Below, one piece after another: positions 4,060 through 7,088 of a stretch of DNA of 7,088 nt. The stretch lies in the NCBI GenBank assembly GCA_028817635.1, contig JAPPPH010000322.1:1-7088 (forward strand), in the 5' to 3' direction. This DNA comes from Verrucomicrobiales bacterium. Lineage in GTDB: Bacteria > Verrucomicrobiota > Verrucomicrobiia > Limisphaerales > UBA1096. Every line of letters begins with the position of its first letter. The stretch's first letter is position 1. A model generated the notes under the pieces. It was given only the letters and a program-made list of their open reading frames with translations. It was not told the DNA's origin and searched no databases. The translations under genes were made by a program, and so were the position numbers.

Positions 4060-7000
4060 TCACGGTTTCGCGGGTGAGACGAGCTTGAAGAATCGATGCC
4101 GCGCTTGGCCAAGCGCGATACTCGAGGTGATCGTCCCATCCGCCTTCGGCTCAAACTTGGCCAGGCTCTCCCACGCTTGGCCAAGCGCATCCGTCGCCAG
4201 CAGCGTGTAGGTCACGCCTCCCTCGGCCTCAAAGTTCAGTCGCACGCGATTGCCGGACAACCGCGCAATCGCCAGTTTCATCTGTGGCACCTCGCCCACC
4301 GCGTCCGTCCCCGGTGTGCCTCCGATTGCTGTGCTGGCGCGGTAACCGGTTTCGCTGACACCATCGGCCACCAGCGAATAGCCATCCCCGTCTGCTTTAG
4401 TAGGCCAGGGCGCCTGGTCGCTGTAGGTCTGAGACAAAACCGGGGCGCCATGCCCGGCTGCCAACGTCAGGGTCTCCCCCTGGTTGGCGAGTCTGCCCTC
4501 GTACACACCGTCCACCTTCAGCCCGGGATGGGAGGCCTCCAGAGCAGCCTTGTTTCGTGCGAGCACGAACAGCTTACCCGGCGCCAGCGTGCTGCCCTGC
4601 GGAAAAATGAACCGGATGCCGCTGGAGAAAAACAGCCCACTCAGGTCGAGCGTTCGTTTCCCGGTATTTTTGATCTCCAAAAACTCGTAGTCGCTATCAC
4701 TCACCTTCGGCCGTGCCTGTGGATGATACATGATCTCGCTGAACGCCAGGCTGTCGCGATACCGGGCGAGGTCCGGCTCACCGGCGACAAACTCCACGGG
4801 GGCGGACCAGCGGCTCCACGAGTGGGTACCGTTTCGCATCCGCACGCGCGCCCGATAGGTGCCGCCCTTGCGCATCACGTGCTGCGGGATGTCCACCTGT
4901 TCCACGAAGTCGTCCGACTCCATCTCCCAGACCGATTGAATCTCATACTTCCAGGGCTGGCCCAATTCGAAATAGGGAGTCTTTGGATTGGAAATCTCGG
5001 CGATTCGCCACTGGATGCCGGTGAATTTCTGATTGTTCTTGTCGAGACCGGGCGAGAACGGAGTGGACTTGAATTGCAACTCGTTCAAGGGAAAGCCCTC
5101 CGGCCCGGCATAGGAAATCTCCGGACGATTCGGGATGTCCGTCCACTTGGCTTCATACTCGAGATAATTGAATCCGTAGCCCTTCGGGTCGCCATCCCCA
5201 ATTCGCCAGCGCCCGGTGTCGGTGTCGGTCATGAAATCGAGCATGTGTTGCATCATGCCCTCGAAATCCTTGGACTTGAGGCGCCGCGTCCATGTGCCAC
5301 CAATGTTGTTCTGGCTCTTGGGCGAGACATAAAACTGACCACGATGATTCGATGCTGTGCGCGGGTGATAGTTCCACATGAATTGATCGACATCGACAAA
5401 TGTCAGCGACTGGCCGGGTGGATTGATGAATCGGGCGTGCTCGTCGATGAACTGCCCGATCTGGCCACCGGTCGGCGAGGCGTCGCCCACCAGCAGATCC
5501 ATCAGTTCGCGTGCCCGGTTTTTGAACTCGATCTTGAGCGCCCGATGCTGGCGCAGGCTTTTCTCGAGGTTGACCGCGCCCTGCCAGTGCGTCTCCGGGA
5601 TGATCAACATGTCGAGGTCCCACGGCACCGGATACCAGTGGCCGTCCGGATTATGGTAACAAACATGATTCCAACCATCACGCAGGTCGACGTTACTGAT
5701 AATGCGGTTGATGCTGCGAAACGTGTAGTACGCCGGCAGATGAAGATTTTCCCGCCACCAGTCGATGGACTGCGTTCGGTTGTAATTGTCGCGGAAGCTG
5801 TTCCAGTCCGATGGCGTACTCGGCTGTGTTGGCCCTTGGTTGCGGCGGTCGCGTTGGTTGCGCTCGATCTTGTAATCATTCCCATCCGGCAATCCTCGCT
5901 CGGCCACAAAACGGCTGTCGGTGTGTTCGACGTGAAGGTACAACCCCCACAAGTCGCCGGAGTATTGTGCGTTTCCGCGACCGGCAGGTGCCTCCTCGGT
6001 ATCGTCGATCACCCGAAAATGAATGAAGTCCGTATTCGGTGCCAACCCACCGGCGAGCGAATAGAGTTTGAAACCGATCGCCTCCTCCATGCCGGCCATG
6101 CCGCGATTGACCGGCATCCACGGGGCGGCGCATCCGTTCAGGTTGATCGTCTTTTTCCGGGTCTTGTACAGGCGACCGTAGTTGTCCCGGGCGCGCAGAC
6201 CCCTCGCCCGATTGAAGTATAGCCGCCATTTGTTTTTCCCCGAAACATAGGTCGAGTACTCGCCTCGATTTCGAAACTCAACGTGATCATAAACGCGGCC
6301 ATCGTAGACGAGTGTCCCCTTAAAGCGCACCGTGTCGTGGGCGGAGTTGTACTGCGAATTGTTGACATCCGTGCCGTCCGCGATCAGGTGATAAGTCGGC
6401 AGAGACCGCATGACGCTTGCCGGAAACGTCTCCTTCTTGCCGTTGATCTTGTTTGATCCACTCCAGGCCGGAACGCCGTTGTAGCAAAAGTAGGCGAAGT
6501 TCGGCTGGTCATCGTCCCCGTACGGCAGCGCCACCGAGTTGCCCGCGTTGTCCTCGACACGCACCCGGTAACGCACAAGCGTGCGATGTTGTTGCACCGC
6601 ACGGGGGACGGTCGCCGAATAGACCGAGTCGTCAGCCGTGGCATCTCCTTTTTCTCCGGCATCGTTCATCGTCAACTCCCGCCAGCCTTGCTCGTAACCA
6701 CCATCGGTCAACCGGACATACCGCCCCGGAGCAACCGCTTGATAGGAGAGCTTGACTGACGACACGCCTTCCGGGTCGGTGACTTTTACGGAGATGCGAA
6801 CCGGTTCGTTCGCCTTGGGCTGCTGAGGTTCGTGTTTCACCTGACGCGCCTGAGGGGGGGCATTGTCGGAGTAAACCGTGTTGACACTTCCCGGTGTCGG
6901 CGTGCCGCTGGATTGACCGGGTGGCGGTGTGCGCAGCTCGGCATCGATGGAAAAATCACTGCTGCCACGCGTGGCATTAAGGCCGTGGATCGCGATGATA

Positions 7001-7088
7001 TTCCGGCCCGGCTTCACGATCTCCCGGGCATTTTGAATCAGCACCTCTTCCCACTTGGCTTCGTGATCCTTGGCCAGTGAGTTGTACC
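4060..7088 (-). CDS. Large CotH-kinase and lamin-tail domain protein, 5' end cut off
   Basis: At least 1,008 residues are visible and the frame is open through the right edge, so the start, and any signal peptide, lie outside. Numbering from a GTG codon at 7044, which is internal, I see: the end of a beta-sandwich domain (NIIAIHGLNATRGSSDFSID, 15-34); an Ig-like domain (about 65-185, VRISVKVTDPEGVSSVKLSY); a CotH-kinase domain (about 215-610) with WGLYLHVEHTD (366-376), YKIE (391-394) and WYPVPWDLDML (470-480), whose acidic residues match the metal-binding motif of CotH atypical kinases; an Fn3-like region (about 640-755); a lamin-tail domain (about 765-895, LAFSEIMYHP and YEFLEIKNTG); and a C-terminal beta segment ending RHRFFKLVSP. 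CotH of Bacillus phosphorylates spore-coat protein; the role of these large bacterial relatives is unknown. Secretion or surface location is inferred from the domain types. It converges on the ClpP-like gene. Confidence 0.88.
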   Translation of the reverse strand, partial: YNSLAKDHEAKWEEVLIQNAREIVKPGRNIIAIHGLNATRGSSDFSIDAELRTPPPGQSSGTPTPGSVNTVYSDNAPPQARQVKHEPQQPKANEPVRISVKVTDPEGVSSVKLSYQAVAPGRYVRLTDGGYEQGWRELTMNDAGEKGDATADDSVYSATVPRAVQQHRTLVRYRVRVEDNAGNSVALPYGDDDQPNFAYFCYNGVPAWSGSNKINGKKETFPASVMRSLPTYHLIADGTDVNNSQYNSAHDTVRFKGTLVYDGRVYDHVEFRNRGEYSTYVSGKNKWRLYFNRARGLRARDNYGRLYKTRKKTINLNGCAAPWMPVNRGMAGMEEAIGFKLYSLAGGLAPNTDFIHFRVIDDTEEAPAGRGNAQYSGDLWGLYLHVEHTDSRFVAERGLPDGNDYKIERNQRDRRNQGPTQPSTPSDWNSFRDNYNRTQSIDWWRENLHLPAYYTFRSINRIISNVDLRDGWNHVCYHNPDGHWYPVPWDLDMLIIPETHWQGAVNLEKSLRQHRALKIEFKNRARELMDLLVGDASPTGGQIGQFIDEHARFINPPGQSLTFVDVDQFMWNYHPRTASNHRGQFYVSPKSQNNIGGTWTRRLKSKDFEGMMQHMLDFMTDTDTGRWRIGDGDPKGYGFNYLEYEAKWTDIPNRPEISYAGPEGFPLNELQFKSTPFSPGLDKNNQKFTGIQWRIAEISNPKTPYFELGQPWKYEIQSVWEMESDDFVEQVDIPQHVMRKGGTYRARVRMRNGTHSWSRWSAPVEFVAGEPDLARYRDSLAFSEIMYHPQARPKVSDSDYEFLEIKNTGKRTLDLSGLFFSSGIRFIFPQGSTLAPGKLFVLARNKAALEASHPGLKVDGVYEGRLANQGETLTLAAGHGAPVLSQTYSDQAPWPTKADGDGYSLVADGVSETGYRASTAIGGTPGTDAVGEVPQMKLAIARLSGNRVRLNFEAEGGVTYTLLATDALGQAWESLAKFEPKADGTITSSIALGQARHRFFKLVSPAKP
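4100..4117. repeat. 18-bp perfect palindrome near the 3' end of the CotH gene
   Basis: CGCGCTTGGCCAAGCGCG shares its inner 16 bases, GCGCTTGGCCAAGCGC, with the palindrome at 1985-2002. It lies 38 bases inside the CotH-protein stop codon and is read on the minus strand as GCG CTT GGC CAA GCG (Ala-Leu-Gly-Gln-Ala), a different frame from the copy in the FkbM gene. Confidence 0.8.
4174..4187. repeat. 14-bp perfect palindrome in the CotH gene
   Basis: CGCTTGGCCAAGCG is the inner part of the same palindrome, 56 bases beyond the copy at 4100-4117. It is again read as Ala-Leu-Gly-Gln-Ala, so the C-terminal segment of the protein carries two ALGQA pentapeptides 25 residues apart. A partial variant, AACTTGGCCAGG, lies between them at 4155-4164. 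Confidence 0.75.

Noticed and set aside
4059..4078. Possible terminator hairpin between the convergent genes (CTCAC with GTGAG)
   Set aside because: Only five pairs around a ten-base loop and no T-run on either strand; it also lies within the CotH coding sequence.
4096..6222. A 708-codon open frame on the plus strand
   Set aside because: It runs antisense to the CotH protein, whose domains are recognisable, and its translation has low-complexity, His/Arg/Val-rich composition with no family motif. Long antisense frames are common opposite GC-rich genes.
7042..7044. GTG at 7044 as the true start of the CotH protein
   Set aside because: The frame continues to the window edge (reading YNSLAKDHEAKWEE) and runs smoothly into a beta-sandwich domain already in progress, so the gene is cut by the edge.

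Overview
The window most likely comes from a member of the Verrucomicrobiota, or a close relative in the PVC group, with moderately high GC content. The main reason is the large secreted-type protein that joins a CotH-kinase domain, a lamin-tail domain and a short C-terminal beta domain, a layout I associate with that phylum. The HisH active-site wording (GICVGYQ, KIPQIGWN) and the scarcity of strong Shine-Dalgarno sites fit. This is recognition from memory, not a database result.

Layout. Positions 1-190 are an AT-rich non-coding stretch with degenerate short repeats. A leftward pair follows: a CmcI-like methyltransferase/hydroxylase (1485 to 805) overlapped by 4 bases with hisH (808 to 191). 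A 105-base divergent spacer (1486-1590) carrying a GC-rich inverted repeat separates it from a rightward set: an FkbM-family methyltransferase (1591-2496), a PfkB-family sugar kinase starting one base after it (2498-3394), and, 79 bases on, a ClpP-like protease subunit (3474-4046). Converging on this from the right, with only 13 bases between stop codons, is a very large CotH/lamin-tail protein (4060 to the right edge), whose start lies outside the window.

How the genes may work together. FkbM and CmcI-like enzymes commonly modify sugars of surface glycans or natural products, and the PfkB kinase phosphorylates a sugar, so the centre of the window may be a small carbohydrate-related group. 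No glycosyltransferase is present to prove it. HisH is housekeeping histidine synthesis. The ClpP-like protein is probably a divergent paralogue: the catalytic Asp aligns to Asn, and the N-terminal axial hairpin is shortened.

The most unusual feature is at DNA level. The heptamer CCAAGCG/CGCTTGG occurs 19 times by my hand count, where about one would be expected. It often forms perfect 14-18 base palindromes around GCGCTTGGCCAAGCGC. Copies cluster at 1780-4187 and beside the hisH stop; none lie in hisH, in the CmcI-like gene or in most of the CotH gene. They fall in different reading frames, pointing to a dispersed DNA motif rather than protein constraint.
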